Origin: Porodaedalea pini | Taxonomy: Eukaryota > Basidiomycota > Agaricomycetes > Hymenochaetales > Hymenochaetaceae | Length of the DNA stretch: 64,000 bases | Direction of reading: 5' to 3' | NCBI GenBank assembly: GCA_002794775.1 | Contig: NBAY01000006.1 | Coordinates: 62,001 to 126,000 of the forward strand | In this document: positions 1 through 11,392 of the stretch, in pieces | How the letters are laid out: every line of letters begins with the position of its first letter | Position numbering within the stretch: the first letter of the stretch is position 1 | Made by a program: the position numbers and the translations under genes | The notes under the pieces: generated by a model | Database searches by the model: none | Seen by the model: the letters and a program-made list of their open reading frames with translations, nothing else | What the model was told of the DNA's origin: nothing

Positions 1-918
1 TTTTTTGAGGTTATTAGTTTTTTCAACAAGGGAGGAAACAAGAGAAGTAAGAGACTGGATGGAACGAGCCATAGAGGACATATTGTCGGAAATATGTTGC
101 TCGCGTATAGCCTGAGCTGAGATGTGGACATCATCGAAAACATGTTTGAAGTCAGGTGAGTGAATACGATATGAGGAATGAAAGGCCTGAAGTGCTTCAT
201 TCGCCTTATTCTCCTTGATAGTTTCGTCATCGAAATTGTGTGATTTACTGACCCACGAGACGAGGTTGGAAGCCACGTCCGCGAGGGCCTTGCCGGCACG
301 AGCCGGGTCGTCGTGCCACGGCGTAGGAGAAGTCCACGAAGGCTGATTAATGAGCATAGATATATGATCGATGGTCTCCTTAGTCAGGTGCATAAAGGAG
401 ACGGAAACGCGTTCGGCGATTTGCGGATCCTCGTATTCCGAAATTGACGCGTCGTCCATATCGTTATCGAGCTGGGGGGCTTGGCTTGTGTTGGGGACGT
501 AGAGGTCGTCGGCCTCCATGTCGACGATTTCGTCGATACGTGCGGGTGGCTGTAAGACATGATGCTCTTCCTCCGAGTTGGAGCGTTTAAGTGAGGGTTG
601 TGACTCGACAATGGGGGTAGGGGGTAGGTCCCCTTGTTTGCGTAGGGCGGCTGCGTGGGCGTCCGTTTCGACATCGGGAGACCAGTTGGCACGATTCTTC
701 GCAACAGTTTCGCAGACGGCATCGTTGTGGTTATAGGTCTTATCGCGACCACAGACGATGCAAAGCTTGTCCTTTCCACTAACACAGCTGCGACTGTGGT
801 AGGGGAGATCCATTTTACACTCCTCACACTTGGTGGGGTCCTTGGGATTGGCAAGGGAGATAGACGACTTTGTTTTGTGCAGAGAGGCTTTAGCTCTGGT
901 CAGCATTTTGCTGTCCAT
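1..918 (-). CDS. LINE ORF1 (gag-like), partial, C-terminus outside the window
   Basis: An open frame runs from an ATG at 918 to the window edge, about 306 codons. It begins MDSKMLTRAKASLHKTK and closely matches the N-terminal part of the complete ORF1 at 47792-50029. A Cys/His-rich segment (CEECKMDLPYHSRSC, then CIVCGRDKTYNHNDAVC) lies near residues 30-60, followed by acidic, low-complexity sequence. In complete copies the C-terminal half carries CCHC knuckles, which are missing here only because of the edge. ORF1 proteins of this class bind element RNA and form the ribonucleoprotein used for target-primed reverse transcription. No stop or frameshift is visible in the visible part. Confidence 0.85.
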   Translation of the reverse strand, partial: MDSKMLTRAKASLHKTKSSISLANPKDPTKCEECKMDLPYHSRSCVSGKDKLCIVCGRDKTYNHNDAVCETVAKNRANWSPDVETDAHAAALRKQGDLPPTPIVESQPSLKRSNSEEEHHVLQPPARIDEIVDMEADDLYVPNTSQAPQLDNDMDDASISEYEDPQIAERVSVSFMHLTKETIDHISMLINQPSWTSPTPWHDDPARAGKALADVASNLVSWVSKSHNFDDETIKENKANEALQAFHSSYRIHSPDFKHVFDDVHISAQAIREQHISDNMSSMARSIQSLTSLVSSLVEKTNNLKK

Positions 919-1009
919 CGCAGAGAGAGATACAACGAGTTGACTGCAAGATTCCCACGATCAAGATGATGATGGTAGGAGTTCAAGAAGCGCCATTGAT
1001 GTTCAAGTT
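1..1009 (-). mobile_element. 5' end of a LINE (non-LTR retrotransposon), cut by the window edge
   Basis: The reverse complement matches the first kilobase of the full-length LINE at 47720-54012, including its 5' junction. The sequence reads atcaatggc/gcttcttgaac here and atcaatggcac/ttcttgaac there. The same insertion site is therefore occupied in copies A and B, while copy C (61285-61295) is empty. The remainder of the element lies to the left of the window. Confidence 0.9.
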
Positions 1010-1184
1010 TGTCTTCGGCTGTTACAACCTACAGCCTGAGGTATGCATTTGTTGCAAGGCGTCTTGTGCTGAAATGCAGTCATTGCCGGATAGCTGACAC
1101 TACGTATCACGGCCGACTAAGGAGTGAAAGACTGAGGGTTGACCAAATACTCCTGCGCGCTCGGCTGTTTCTACTTTATTTCAC

Positions 1185-2489
1185 ATGCTCTCAAGGCCGT
1201 GCAGTCGACTGCGGTCATCTAGCTCTTGCTTCTGTCCTCCTCAAAATCTTCAATTTACCTCTAATCGAAATCCTGACATTGTACGCTTCACTCGACTTAC
1301 GAGGCAGGTGTTTCGGACTTTCCAAATGGCTGCAGTGGCATCGACCCAGCGCAAGTCTCCTACGGTTCCTCGCCCCTCTGCGAGCTTGATTGTAGTGAAT
1401 GCGAAGAACGAAATTCTTATGGTCCAACGGCATTCAGACTCCCGTTCATTTGGTGGTGCGCATGTGAGTCTGGACTTTCGCTTCATCCTTGGATATCTGA
1501 ATGAACATTCTTGCAGGTCTTTCCTGGCGGAAATTATGATAAAGTGCAAGACAACTCGTTGGAAATGACTGCGATTCGGGAGACGTTCGAAGAGACTGGT
1601 ATACTTCTGTCATCACAAGCGCCCGACTCCAAACGCTCTGAAATATCAGAAAATGTGTATGATGAAGCTCGCAAAGCCATTCACTCGGGGAGCCTTCTTT
1701 TCGCAGATTTTCTGTCGGAAAATGGACTAATTGCCGACACTGCGTCTCTTCTGCCCTTCTCGACGTGGGTAACGCCGCCTCAAGCTCCCAGGTAGATATC
1801 TTCCCTTGCCGTTCATTTAGGTATGACTTATCATCAACTGTAGACGGTTTCGCGCCCGATTTTTCGTGACTTTTCTTCCGACTACATCCGCATTGTCAGG
1901 TCCATCTTCTGGAACGAACTCACACAGACTGCCCACTCCCGACTCTCCAAATGACAGTGCTTCGTCTTCGACTGAAGTCGTGTCCGCTCAGTTTGTACAC
2001 CCCAACGCAACGCTCTCCGGCTTCGCGCGCGGCGAGATCGGTCTGATGCCACCGCAATTCTATATCTTGACAACCCTTCGAGGTATATTTGGATTTAGTG
2101 CTGACGCTGATGTGAATACGCCGACTCAGCGTGAGCAAGTCCGACGGCTTGCGCACGGGGTCTTCGGCCGAATGGAGTTCAATCCGCGTTATTTATCGGG
2201 GGCACCACGAGACTCGCTTGATGGTAGCCAGGTGCTTGTACTTGAGGGTGATGAAACGAGAGGAGGGAAGAAGGGATGTTTGCATAGGATGATATTCGTA
2301 CCGCAGAAGGGTACCCTTGTGAGTGCTACCCTCCATTTATAACTTCCTCCGGCTCTTTGGGGTGCTTCTTTATTTTCCAATCCTTCCTGACCAAAGTTTT
2401 CTCAGCTGCCTCTTAAGTTGGATCTTATGCGCAATTTCGATCTATTCACGGACCTCGAAGGAGCATTCCCTCCTGTATCGAAACTGTAA
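1185..2489 (+). CDS. Nudix hydrolase, NUDT19-like (copy A)
   Basis: Predicted exons are 1185-1463, 1517-1791, 1844-2318 and 2406-2489, giving 370 aa. An internal start at 1326 (MAAVASTQRKSP) would give 323 aa. The 47-residue N-terminal extension is rich in Arg and Ser and could be a mitochondrial targeting peptide. The core has the strand SLIVVNAKNEILMVQRHSD, then VFPGGNYD, and a Nudix helix AIRETFEETGIL with the REx(2)EExG core. The long insertion before and after the Nudix box and the GGAHVFPGG start are typical of the NUDT19 group (acyl-CoA/CoA diphosphatases, often peroxisomal or mitochondrial). The substrate is inferred from family only. Introns are 52-87 bp with GT-AG ends. It converges on the DUF1479 gene, with 333 bp of non-coding sequence between the stops. 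An intact homologue lies at 59804-61109 and a broken one at 47243-47526. Confidence 0.85.
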
Positions 2490-2822
2490 AGTATGGTGGT
2501 TTGTAGTGCAAAACATAGACAGCTACTTGAAGGGTATTCCTAACTCTACTTCTAAAGATATAAATATTACATTTAAAGGGGGTCGAGGAAAAACTCTACA
2601 CATCCCTACCCTTCCTAGCATGGCTTCCATCGTGCCAGTTTCTTCTCGAGTTTCTCAGCAGACGATGACTTTCACTCTTCGCCTTTCTGGAACCCGTAAA
2701 ACCTATCAGGAGTATCGTAAGGATCGTACGCTTCTTCTATCATACATTTCTTCAACCATTGATACTTTCTTTATAAGACCAAAGGGAAATTATACAAGCA
2801 AAATTCCTGACGCATGATTCAA

Positions 2823-4680
2823 TCAATAAGCAAGACCCATAGCCCTCCTCGCCACTTCACCGACGACGTCGCCGTCCTTCCCAGCACCGATAAAGTTGCC
2901 TTCACCAGCACCTTTCGGGAAGTCCGGAGGCGTCGCGCCCTTCAGGAACGTCTCTTTCTGCCGAGCCACGTATGCCTGACTCTGTGGTGTGAGCGGGACA
3001 GCAGGGATGTACATAACTGCAGGAGAAATTCCATGTGAAGGTAAGAGTCACGACATACGATAATCGGGAATAAAGGATAGCGCATACCAGCAGAATCTTC
3101 TTTCCCTGTATGTTCTTGTTCGACACTGTGCACGACGTCGCAGTGCCAAAAGACCATGTCACCCGGCTTCACGGAAGGGACGGACGTCATGCTTTCTTCA
3201 AGTCGGAGATGCGGATGACTGTCCGGCGTGAGTCGAGGTCCAAAGAAACCGCCATCCCTCTCGAAGATACCTGGAAAGTCAGGCGTGCTTACATCTAGAA
3301 GCACGCGTCATAAGAATATTATCAGCCCTATTAGTGAGGAGAAATCATACCAAGTATCCAATTTTCGGGATCGAGGGGATCTTCCGTCACCAGATTTTCC
3401 TTAAGCTTGAAAAACGGACGAAGCATGAGATACGCATTGGAAATAAGGACGTCCGGGAAGACTTTGAGTGTTCCTTGAGTTGGGGCTGTTTCACTGTTAT
3501 ATGTGAGCTCTATCGGTTACTAATTGGAAACGAGCGCGTATTATACCTTAAGGCAAGCCAGCCTTGGAATGTGCGGAAGACGCTTGCCTAACGATGACTT
3601 TAGTCAAGGCTCGGATCTGCCGGACGCAAGCCGTAGAAACAATCATATTCAGTACGTACTTGGTTTGGACGCTCGTACAAGGATATTTTGGCTTGCAGTC
3701 TGCCGACGAGCTCGTATGGATCATGCTTCCTCCAGTCACCACTAAGAATGTCATTATAACAGCTCCGGAAGTGATGATCCTCCTACCCAAAAGCACGTAG
3801 TTAGCCTTCTCTTAGCGATTTAGCTGAGGTGATAATGCCCACCCAGCGCTCAATCCCTCCTCCATCAATATGCGGCGGGTGTGCCCACCGTTGCACCCCA
3901 GGGTGCCTGTTGCCAGAAAGAAATCAGCCGAATTTCAGATCATCTGAACGCAAAGCAACATACCTGATTCTGAATCTGTCAGCGTATACCAAAGGCGTGG
4001 AAAGCTCGACGCCTTTGACTACTTCATGCGCTATTTTCTCCTGGGGTCCGCTGATGTGGTAGAGATTATTAAGCCAGGTGCCGAGTTGTAGGACGTTCGG
4101 ATGGGCGCGGGCCTGAACCTGAGGCCTTGTCCAACTAGACAGATAAGTAATGAGAGCAAAATAGTCAGGAACTATGCACATGACTTACTAAAGCTGGAAG
4201 AACTGTTTATCTTCTTCTGGTATACCTAGGACAGAAGTTCAAACTGTAAGTACGCTGAAGGTTGGAGCGTCATTGTTTTCTCTGTACCTTCAACTGGATT
4301 CGTCTTGACGTAATTCTTGAGTTCCTCTCTCCAGGCAGTCGCCCGGTCGTCATCTACGACATTCTTGATCAAAACTGTGCCACGTCTCTTTATGCTTTCG
4401 ATTTCATCGGGCTTCAAATTCTGCAGCTCTGAGAATTCGACTCGCGGGATGATCTGAACAAAATATGTCGAAAGGTAAGGCTATACATGTAAAGTAAATA
4501 AAGGCATACAGAAGAACCCTTGGACTTTATTTCTTCCGTAGCAGTGCGAAGCTCAGCAAGTAGATCGTTCCAAGCGGCTGTAAGGCGTGTTTCTGACTCT
4601 TCGTCTTGCGGCACAAGCCCGCGTTTCAAGTCGGCAAAGCGGGACGGAAGAGTCTGTATCTTCTTGGCTTCGAGCTGCAT
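2823..4680 (-). CDS. DUF1479 family protein (YbiU/Gig2-like, dioxygenase-like), copy A
   Basis: Ten predicted exons run on the minus strand: 4680-4510, 4453-4288, 4225-4189, 4134-3964, 3906-3843, 3782-3660, 3587-3547, 3493-3351, 3294-3088 and 3016-2823. They give a 438-aa protein in one consistent frame. The C-terminal block (GDMVFWHCDVVHSVEQEH, then VMYIPAVPLT and PPDFP) is the DUF1479 (PF07350) signature known from E. coli YbiU and fungal homologues. An HxD pair in HPPHIDGGG (about H194, D196) and a distal His in DVVHSVE (about H361) resemble the metal ligands of the Fe(II)/2-oxoglutarate dioxygenase fold. The biochemical substrate is unknown. It shares a divergent promoter with the SDR gene at 5243. 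A TATAAAAAG box lies about 85 bp upstream of the ATG and is conserved in all three copies. Confidence 0.88.
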
Positions 4681-5242
4681 ATTCTTGTAAAGTTCTTGCT
4701 CGCGTACTAGTCAAGGGGGATCCAACAGATTGAGGAGAAGGCGAGGTTCCTCCGAGTCGTCTTTTTATACATCTATGCTAATGACGGTGCATCACGAGAG
4801 TACCTCTTATCTTTGCGATGAACAGCTGGTTTGAAGCCGACAGTAGTCATTTTGAAATGAAAGGCTAAAGTCATGAGAACATCTTGGCCCGTGGCAGACA
4901 AGTAGGATCAAGACCATACAGGATCAATGAGTACGTCACGTGCCACTATGCTTTATTCCAGATTGAGACGCAAATCACTCTCTTTTGGAACGCTCATGAG
5001 CAGGCGATGAGGTGAACTGCTCTTGTAGCCCTACAATCCAGATCACGCATTGAAACATACGGCTCAGTCTACTATCTCAGGCAGTCTTCAAGCTTCAAGA
5101 CGCGTCTGCTTAGACTTACGGACTTTGAGCAGCAAAATTACCTAACCTGCCTGGGTTCCCATGACTTGCTTTGTCTTCGAATTCGTGCGCCGGGTTCTGA
5201 GAGCGGCGGAACTGCTTGTGATTTAACCTGCATCAAGACGAC
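4681..5242. promoter_or_regulatory. Divergent promoter between DUF1479 and SDR, copy A
   Basis: This 562-bp gap between two divergent start codons is almost identical to 57073-57636 in copy C but only partly conserved in copy B. It contains a TATA box for the minus-strand gene at 4762-4769 and a palindromic CACGTG (E-box-like, bHLH-type site) at 4937-4942. CACGTG is kept at 57373-57378 in C and at 44509-44514 in B. Co-regulation of the two genes is inferred from this arrangement. Confidence 0.6.
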
Positions 5243-6478
5243 ATGCGAGTTTCAAGCCCTGCTCTCAACGGATGGCTGAGGCGCAGAGTAATTGTCACAG
5301 GAGGCGCCTCAGGGTTCGGTGAGGCGACTGTGCGATGGATGGTTAGCAGAGGAGCCAACGTTGTTATTGCCGACATTGTACGTCCCTTGCCGCTTCAGTT
5401 CATCTACGTGCTTGAACCTCTTGTACCTTAGAACGAAGAGAGAGGAAGGCGTCTCGCTGATACGATTGGTCAAGAAAAAGGATGTGCGCGATTTGTTCAG
5501 AGTGCGTATCTGGCGTGGCATCCTATCCCTTGAACTATGCTCTGACAGACTCTTACTGTAACATCTAGCCGATGTGACAAAGCCCTCTTCATGGACATCT
5601 CTCATCAAGAGGACCATTAGTGAATTCGGCGGACTGGACGTCCTCGTCAACAATGCGGGCGGCAGCTACGTGAACAAAGTGTGTCATTACGGCCCTTCGC
5701 TCTTCTTCCGATTCTCCCGATGAAGCCTCTTTTCTGTTTCTCAGCCTTCGATTGACGTAACGGAAGCGGACTTCAACAAATGCTTCGACCTGAACGTCCG
5801 CTCGGTGTTCAACTCCGTCGCGGCTGTCGTGCCTCACTTCATTTCTCAGAAACAAGGCGTTATCGTGAACGGTACGCTTCTCGGACTTACACGGGCTTAA
5901 GTTTCTTCTTACTCAGAGCTGGGATTGGATGCCGGCAGTCTCGAGCACAACGGCTATTAGGTGAGCGAGCTCACGTTATTTTCTCGATATGTCGGGGCTG
6001 ATCTACGAGTGCTAGGCCCCGCGGAGGGCTGACATGGTACAGTTGTGTGATTCCACAAACCCCCCTCTGTGAACATACCCGATTGACTTTGCTTTCTTTC
6101 TTTCGTCATTGCTTTGCTTCCAGATTCTTCAAAAGCCGCGGTCAACATTGCGACGAAGAGTCTCGCTGTCGAATACGCCACCGCCGGGATCCGCGTGAAC
6201 GCAGTCTGCCCCGTCGCAGGACATACGCCGCTCCTCTCGACATTCCTCGGCAAAGTACGAGCTCCCCCCTTTCCTTTCTCCTTCTTCTGTTCTTCGCGTT
6301 TTTATTTATATGTACATCTTGTTTCAAGAATTCCGAGGCGGCGTTCGCGGCGACGGTGCCCATGGGACGCCTGACCGAGCCGGAAGACGTCGCATCCGCG
6401 GTTGGATGGCTTGCGTCTGATGAAGCGAAGTTTGTCACGGGCGTGTGTCTTGAAGTCGATGGTGGGCGGTGTGTGTGA
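5243..6478 (+). CDS. Short-chain dehydrogenase/reductase (copy A)
   Basis: Eight predicted exons (5243-5377, 5432-5501, 5569-5678, 5745-5871, 5939-5960, 6016-6041, 6124-6254, 6329-6478) give 256 aa, the usual length of a classical SDR. The cofactor motif TGGASGFG is at residues 19-26, NNAGG at 96-100, the catalytic serine is in VSST (about 149-150), and Y163-x3-K167 lies in WYNSSKAAV. These are followed by [11 protein letters not shown] and the C-terminal [10 protein letters not shown]. Exons 5 and 6 are only 22 and 26 bp, and they are needed to join VSSTTAIR to [12 protein letters not shown]. Without them the gene looks frameshifted. It reduces or oxidises an unknown alcohol or ketone with NAD(P). 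It is divergent to DUF1479 in every module copy. Confidence 0.87.
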
Positions 6479-6870
6479 GCCTCCCTCCAGTCTGGAATGT
6501 AATTGTAGCCCGCTGGGTGCGTTCGTTATGACTGACGGCGAGGTCATGTAAGGTACTCAAGTGGAAGAATAAGATCTTTTTTCTGTTCACATTCACGAGC
6601 TTGAATAAGTTATTATAACTGGTGAGGGAAGCGCATAAACACGCGTCGTTGGTATGATATCTTGTGTCATCCTCAACTAGCAACGGAACCACGTCCCCCT
6701 TTTGCGCTCAGCCTTGTATTTCTCTTCGCCTGTTTGCAAATGTCGTTACTTGCTGGGTCCAAAATACGGCCGACCTTATTCTCCAACACGTTCCTTGCCA
6801 CGCCCTTGGCCCTCGCAAATTTCAGAGCATCCTATTCTCTACAATAGCATCGTAATGTTGAAATAAAGGA

Positions 6871-8022
6871 CAAGGGCATACATGCCGGCGAGATAATCGG
6901 AAGAGGATTTCACAGAAGGTATGATGGGATCGCATGTTAATTAGAGACTGACAGCTGTCTGATAGATAGATAGTCGGGAGAAGAAAGATGCGGTTTTCTT
7001 TTGGGGACGACCTGGGCAGGGACATAGGCTGAAGTGAACAAAAGCGTAACAATATTTAATACTGGTTGGTGCCAGGCTGTCGCGCGTTGTAATCCTATTC
7101 TGAGCGGTATGTTGTTTGTGCATTTGGCTTGGTCATCCTGCCGCCACTCAACGGCGACGTGAGAAGGAAGACGCCCCTCGGAATTCGAAAGGATTTGTTT
7201 TAGCCATTCGCATGGAAGGCTGGAAGGCGAAGCCCGTAATGAGGCGCACAGCGTCTAGCGTCTGTTCGGGACGCGTCGATACCAATGGCGAAGTCGAAGG
7301 CGCGCAGCAGAAGAGAAGGGCGTCGTATGACAGACGGGCGCTGAATTTCTATGGATTCTTTCGTAAGGACGAGCTAGAAGTGCTGCACTGGCACAGCCTG
7401 CCACCGTTAAGACTGGACGTCGGCGATCAGGGCGCTTTTCATTAAGAGCGAAATCCCGAAAGATCCGCAGTGTCTAAAGGAGCGACGATTATCCAGACGC
7501 GTGTGTAAAAATACAAGACGTGGGAGGGTTCAAGCTGGCAGAGAATCGGCCGCGGGTGCGAGCGGTGGAGACAGGTCACAGATGATGATAGCATTCTTTT
7601 GTTAGCAACCCTTTTGTCCATTCGTCGAAGACTCGGATTTGTCAGAACTAACTGCCTTCGCTCTGCTCGGCAGGCCAGGCACTGTGATCTAGGTCGCGAG
7701 CTGGAGAAGGGATATATATAAATTCGGATCAGAGGCGAGCAGATGAGGAGAAGAGGAGAACAAAGAGGCCTTTAGTGGGTAGGCCCAAATGCGGTAACCA
7801 TGGCCCACTCAGTGCCACAGAGCGGTCGAGAGCCGTCCGCCGTCCTCAAATGCGAAAAGATGTTCAGGTCCCCGAATCGCCCCTCTTGATTTCCAACCCG
7901 CCTCGCTGGTCCGAGTGCGCGCGTACTTAAGCCCGGTCAGTCCCTTCCTCCCCGCCCCCAGTCTGCTCTAGCGGTCTCACCATCTTCGTCTTCCCGCAGT
8001 CCGTTGACTTACCTTGCCCATC
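6871..8022. other. Intergenic region, no supported gene
   Basis: Past the duplication edge near 6870 I see no convincing coding exon. A 109-codon open frame at 7116-7445 has no recognisable domain and no counterpart in the other module copies. A TATATATAAA stretch near 7713-7721 and T/C-rich sequence just before 8023 could belong to the esterase promoter and leader. Confidence 0.4.
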
Positions 8023-10016
8023 ATGGTAGCGTTCGCGTGCTTGTTCTTGCCTTTGCTGCTGCTCCTCGCAGCCTTGCCACCACTCGGTGCCACCCCCGTT
8101 CCAGCGGCCTCCTCTACAGGTACGGGGCAGCAACACGCCATCGCTGGGCTGCTCTCTTTCCTCTGCAGCATCAAGCCGCTGAATGTCCTCTTGTGCGGGT
8201 CTAACTCAAAAGGTCTGAAGAACAGTGCGTCTGTGTCGATCACGACTCCACTTGGCGACGCGTCTGGCGTGGCAGACACGTCGACCGTCGGCCGGTTCGC
8301 GGTGCGCTACGCGACCGCGGCGCGGTGGCAGGCCTCGGTTATGGCGACGGAGTGGGAGCTCCCGTAAGCCATATATGCACCGCTTGCATTATGCGACGCG
8401 TTTTCTGACAATAGGCGCGTAGAAACAACGCGACGGACCCGTCTGCGCTCCCGCTTGCATGTCCGCAGCCAGCGAGCACTGAGAACAGCGCAAACACGAC
8501 CGAAGACTGTTTGTCGATGATTCTCTACGTGCCTGCGGCGGCGGCGACGAGCAAGGTTCCCGCCATGATGTGGTAGGTTTTTCCTCTTCGTTTCCTTTCG
8601 TTTCGGGCGGTGTGCTGTTGTTTGTGTGTCGAGCGAGATGGCGCAGGCCACAACGTTTTCATTTCGTATCAGGAAACGTCGATCATTATATCGCCCAAGC
8701 TAACCTTAAATATCCTTTCGCTTCACAGGATCCATGGAGGTTCCCTCATAGTTGGTTCAGCTACGGGTCCAGGTCTCGATGGTGCGACTCTTGCACAGGC
8801 TACTGGCTCTATTGTCGCCGTTGTGCAATACCGGCTTGGCGCCCTCGGCTTCCTTTCTCCCAGCGGCGAAAGCAATCTCGCTGTAAAGGATACGATCACC
8901 GCCCTGCAGTTCCTGCAAAAGGTCTTGCCTAGCTTTAATGGCGATACCAGCAAGGTCACTATTGCGGGACAGAGCAGTGGGGCTACCATGGTCCGCGCTC
9001 TTCTTGCTGCTCCGTCTGCGTCCAGTCTGTTCAACAGTGCAAGTCTTCACTCGGATCCGATGGTACGTCGACTATCAAATCTGGTAAGGACGTCGCTGAT
9101 AGTATTCTTTTAGAACTACGGCTTCCTCTCTACTGGCACTTTCCAGACGGTCAACAACTTTCTCAAGTCCCAGCTACCTTGCGACTCGACTGACACCGCG
9201 TGCTTGAACGGAATATCTATTGACGACATTGTCAACCTTACGCTCAATGTTTTCGATACCGCCCCCTCGCTTGATGCTTCTACCGGCGCGTTCATGCCTA
9301 TGCGTCCCGTGACGGACCGCTCTCTCATCACGTCCCCGCTCGATACAACTGCGGCCTTCCCTTCGCAGTCGAAGTCGATCATAGTCTCTACCGTACAAAA
9401 CGAGGCCGGCTCGACTATCTACACCTCCTTCACTGATCCGGTATCGGAGAGCGATTTCGCCAGCCTCGTCAATGCCTCCTTGGGCTCGGCGCGCACGTCC
9501 ACGGTCCTGAGCTCGGCGCGTTACGCCGTACCCGCCTCCGACGCTGCAAACGTCTCATCCTTCGACGCGCGTACGCAGCTGGAGAGCCTCGGCACGGACC
9601 AAATCTGGCGCTGTCCGTCCTGGACGTTCGCCCGCGCGTGGGCTGCCGCAGGCGGGAATGTGTTCGTCGGCGAGTACGCGCTCGGCGTGACGTACCCGGA
9701 CAACGAGGACATTGCGTATTGCACGCAGGGCGGCACGGTGTGCCACGAGGACGATATCAAGGTCGTGTTTGGCACCGCGAGCTCGCCGACGAGCGCACAG
9801 AAGAGCCTTGCGGCGCAGGTGCAGGCGCGCTTGAAGGCGTTTTTTGCGAATGGCTCGCCCGCTGCGAATGGGCTCGAGAGCTGGAGTGCGGTGTCGGGAA
9901 GCGATACGAATGCGGTTGTGCTTGGTGGCTCTGGTGGGAAGGCGGTAGTCGGCGCGTGCGATCCTAGCTTCTGGGGCCAAGAGGTCCAATACGATTACCA
10001 GGTATTCGGCATCTGA
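8023..10016 (+). CDS. Secreted type-B carboxylesterase/lipase
   Basis: Predicted exons are 8023-8363, 8423-8572, 8729-9062 and 9114-10016, giving 575 aa. The N-terminus (MVAFACLFLPLLLLLAALPP) is a strong signal peptide. The alpha/beta-hydrolase carries an oxyanion-hole motif IHGGS (166-169), the sequence VVQYRLGALGFL, and the nucleophile elbow GQSSG with Ser246. An acidic residue lies in VQNEAGS, and the catalytic His is in the segment VCHEDDIKVVFGT. These are the hallmarks of the carboxylesterase type-B family, which hydrolyses carboxylic esters outside the cell. The Cys content (for example LACPQ, LPCDST, TACLN, WRCP) suggests disulphides, and NxS/T sites suggest glycosylation. The start was chosen at the first ATG with a signal peptide. 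Substrate specificity cannot be read from the sequence. Confidence 0.9.
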
Positions 10017-10833
10017 GCTCACACTCCTCATTCAACTACGGCCTCTGGAGCAGTCTTCCCTACTCTTTTTCTTTTTTTTTTCTGGGCCTTTTGTTTCTCT
10101 TACATTTTCATTTCGGTTCATCAAGGACAGAGAGAAAAGACGGCAACCATCATCGTTGTTGTGCGTTTTTCTCGAGCACACGTCTATTTATACCCTTTTT
10201 AATCAACACTCCTAATGTCTTTTTATGCTTCACGTTGCACACCTGTTTTATTCCTTTAACGTTGCCGTTTCTCACTAAACCTATAGCACTACGCCCGCCC
10301 ACTCACAGCAACCAGGCCTATTGTATTTCTGCACACCTTTTGCTACTTCGTCACTCTGCCCCATTCGAGTTTTGTTCTTCACCTCCTTCTCGACCTTTCC
10401 CTGGCCTCCTTCGTTTCTTTGTGTTCTTTTTATGACTGTAGTTACGAGATGGTTTCCTCCCTGGCTGCATCTTTGCATTGCCATTGTCCTGTTGTATCCC
10501 TAACGATCGCCGATGTTTTTGTGTGTCCTTTGTCTCTTGTGTTACAGACTCGGATTGGACTTCAATACACGTACACGGATGAAAACAGCACTGTGCCACT
10601 GGGAACACGCAAGCAAATTGGCAAGGGAGTGCAGCTGGTTGATTCCGCGAAAACGACTCTGATAACAAATAGATCATATTTAGCGTACTTTTTTTATTCA
10701 CTCTTTTCTTTCAACTCGGAGTGAATTATTCAGTTATATGCTGGCTGTATGGCGGACTGCCAAAACGGGGTGACTTGCAGATCGACGCGCCATAACAGGC
10801 TGCCTGTTAGTGTTACACGCTTTCAGTGGGGGT
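10017..10833. other. 3' flank of the esterase gene, no gene seen
   Basis: The region is T/C-rich, with short open frames on both strands that lack any recognisable motif. It probably holds the esterase 3' UTR, followed by sequence outside the AT-rich transposon block. Nothing else is supported. Confidence 0.4.
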
Positions 10834-11215
10834 TCCGCAATTGACGCGAGTCGCGCGAGCTCTCCTTTTTTGGGTCGGAGCTCATATACTTACTTTATAT
10901 AGTAATCAGTTGGCAACAAAAAGTGTGTCTAGTGATCTTAATATACACCAGCCCTGGAGTTCCCGGCGAAGCCAGGAACTCCGCTGGCCATCAATCCGAG
11001 TTTTTTAGGCATTGCTTAATCTGAGTTTTTTTGTTTCTTCAGATTTAACTAATGCAATTTCTCACTCTAAAAGCTATACCTATTCAAGGTTCCTTGCTGG
11101 CCATCAGTCTAAGCTCTTAGGACAATTCTTCATCTTAGTTCACATGATTCTTCAATTGCAAAACTATATATCTCACATACACATGCTTGAAAGCAATCTG
11201 AAATTTTATTGTATG

Positions 11216-11385
11216 TCTTAGACGAGCAGAAAAGTGGGACAAAGCTATAGATTAGGGGCGAGAGTGCCTGTCCTTATATACAGTACAATTGAATAGTTTA
11301 CTATAAAGAGTAGGAAGTCATAGTCATGTGAGTAAACAAGTGAAGTCATAAGTAAATAAGTTGCATAAACAGTATTATCATAAGA
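11216..11385 (-). repeat. copia 3' LTR
   Basis: 170 bp, bounded outside by the target duplication gtatg. It is the downstream LTR because the coding frame runs on the minus strand. It differs from the 5' LTR by gacgag/gatgag and gcctg/gcccg. Confidence 0.9.
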
Positions 11386-11392
11386 CTCCCCT

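Larger units (their letters stand above)
1..6870. repeat. Module copy A: inverted segmental duplication (LINE end, Nudix, DUF1479, SDR)
   Basis: On the minus strand this reads SDR, DUF1479, Nudix, LINE, the same order as the interrupted copy at 26575-55250 and the copy at 55829-62690. Homology with the left end of copy B continues past the SDR stop to about 6870 (matching 26575). Homology with copy C ends about 8 bp after the SDR stop. All three genes have intact reading frames here. The left edge of the window truncates the unit. Confidence 0.9.

Noticed and set aside
384..854. 156-codon minus-strand frame inside the LINE fragment
   Set aside because: It is a shadow of the gag-like ORF1 in an alternative frame; the matching shadow exists at 47856-48326.
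5872..5960. Apparent nonsense/frameshift in the SDR genes (…GGC TAT TAG in copy A)
   Set aside because: Choosing the acceptor gccggcag at 5938 gives a 22-bp exon in another frame that restores VSST and removes the stop, in both A and C.
7116..7445. 109-codon frame upstream of the esterase
   Set aside because: No domain, no neighbouring splice-consistent exons, and not conserved in the duplicated copies.
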